Assembly (NCBI GenBank): GCA_001795315.1
Contig: MGOH01000050.1
Span: 1 to 7,023, forward strand
Direction: 5' to 3'
DNA: 7,023 nucleotides
Origin: Chloroflexi bacterium RBG_19FT_COMBO_48_23
GTDB lineage: Bacteria > Chloroflexota > Dehalococcoidia > GIF9 > UBA5620
Positions within the stretch are counted from its first letter, which is position 1. The number at the start of each line of letters is the position of its first letter. Below are positions 6,712 to 7,023 of the stretch, in pieces. The notes below the pieces were generated by a model. It was given only the letters and a program-made list of their open reading frames with translations, ran no database searches and had not been told where the DNA came from. The position numbers were made by a program, and so were the translations under genes.

Positions 6712-7023
6712 CTATACGCGTGTCAGCCTGCTCATAATATTATACCCCTCGTCAATAAAAACTCCAGTGTTTTTAGCCTCGGCCTCGGTGAACCTCTTTG
6801 CCCCGTTAGAAGCAAACCCGTAACCCCAGAGCACAAACGGGACCGGCTCATCAGTATGGGTCTGAATTTTTATCGGCGTTGGATGGTCAGGCAATATTAG
6901 AACCCGGAGAGCATCCAGATTCCAGGAGCGGATCCGGCCGACAACTTCTTTATCTATTATCTGCAGAGCCTCTACTTTATCATCAATTGAACCGGCGTGA
7001 GCCGCCTCATCCGGTGCCTCAAT
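6712..7023 (-). CDS. apgM: ApgM-family phosphoglycerate mutase homologue / proposed homoserine kinase, C-terminal part
   Basis: The last 103 residues of a cofactor-independent phosphoglycerate mutase of the archaeal ApgM type (alkaline-phosphatase superfamily); the N-terminus lies beyond the right edge. The frame is open from base 7023 to TAG 6714-6712. Visible metal-ligand motifs are APDEAAH (Asp and His spaced as D-x-x-x-H), LPDHPTP (Asp-His) and the His of QTHTDEPVPF, followed by FTEAEAKNTGVFIDEGY near the end. The classical reaction is interconversion of 3- and 2-phosphoglycerate in glycolysis. However, ApgM relatives adjacent to aspartate-pathway genes in bacteria without ThrB have been proposed to be homoserine kinases (the TIGRFAM proposed homoserine kinase group), and lysC follows here after 49 bases. 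The fragment cannot decide between the two; context favours the threonine-pathway role. The absence of the catalytic serine region is only due to the window edge. Confidence 0.9.
   Translation of the reverse strand: MEAPDEAAHAGSIDDKVEALQIIDKEVVGRIRSWNLDALRVLILPDHPTPIKIQTHTDEPVPFVLWGYGFASNGAKRFTEAEAKNTGVFIDEGYNIMSRLTRV

Noticed and set aside
6712..6894. A short separate gene starting at TTG 6894
   Set aside because: The frame stays open to the window edge and encodes conserved ApgM sequence upstream of this codon, so it is the inside of a larger gene.

Overview
The window is ordinary bacterial chromosome, close to 50% GC and almost fully coding. It holds seven protein genes: five complete ones and one more complete with a GTG start, plus two cut by the window ends are included in the listing below (left-edge phosphoesterase, right-edge phosphoglycerate-mutase homologue), giving eight coding entries in all. 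There are no RNA genes, insertion sequences, CRISPR arrays or phage signs. No stretch of 300 bases lacks a gene; the longest gap is the 180-base divergent region 5038-5217. The gene content (an archaeal-type phosphoglycerate-mutase homologue beside lysC, a stand-alone NifU C-terminal domain, a TPR protein before gyrA) and the protein sequences suggest a Dehalococcoidia-like member of the Chloroflexota or another anaerobic bacterium. This placement is an inference from remembered family resemblance, not a search.

Layout. (A) 5037 down to 1, minus strand: a tight cluster of a TPR protein, gyrA, a MarC-family membrane protein, an alpha/beta hydrolase and a YfcE/MJ0936-type metallophosphoesterase (cut by the left edge). 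Gaps are 43, 23, -4 and 30 bases, so one transcript is likely, and the marC/hydrolase pair overlaps as ATGA. (B) 5038-5217: divergent control region with a candidate leftward promoter, a well-formed rightward promoter and a 7-bp inverted repeat that covers the rightward -35 box. (C) 5218-5436, plus strand: a 72-residue NifU-type Fe-S scaffold that starts at GTG. (D) 7023 down to 5439, minus strand: the C-terminal end of an ApgM-family protein followed by lysC (aspartate kinase). lysC and the NifU gene converge with stop codons only 2 bases apart.

How the genes fit together. GyrA is the cleavage subunit of DNA gyrase; the genes downstream of it show no obvious functional link to gyrase. The ApgM-lysC pair is the most informative context: ApgM relatives next to aspartate-family genes have been proposed as non-orthologous homoserine kinases, which would place both genes in threonine/lysine/methionine synthesis. 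lysC also carries a strong internal ribosome-binding site before Met246, at the place where Bacillus-type aspartate kinases start their separate regulatory subunit. I see no wholly new system here; the best leads are the ApgM homologue, the internal lysC start, the undescribed middle domain and acidic tail of the TPR protein, and the operator-like repeat at the NifU promoter.
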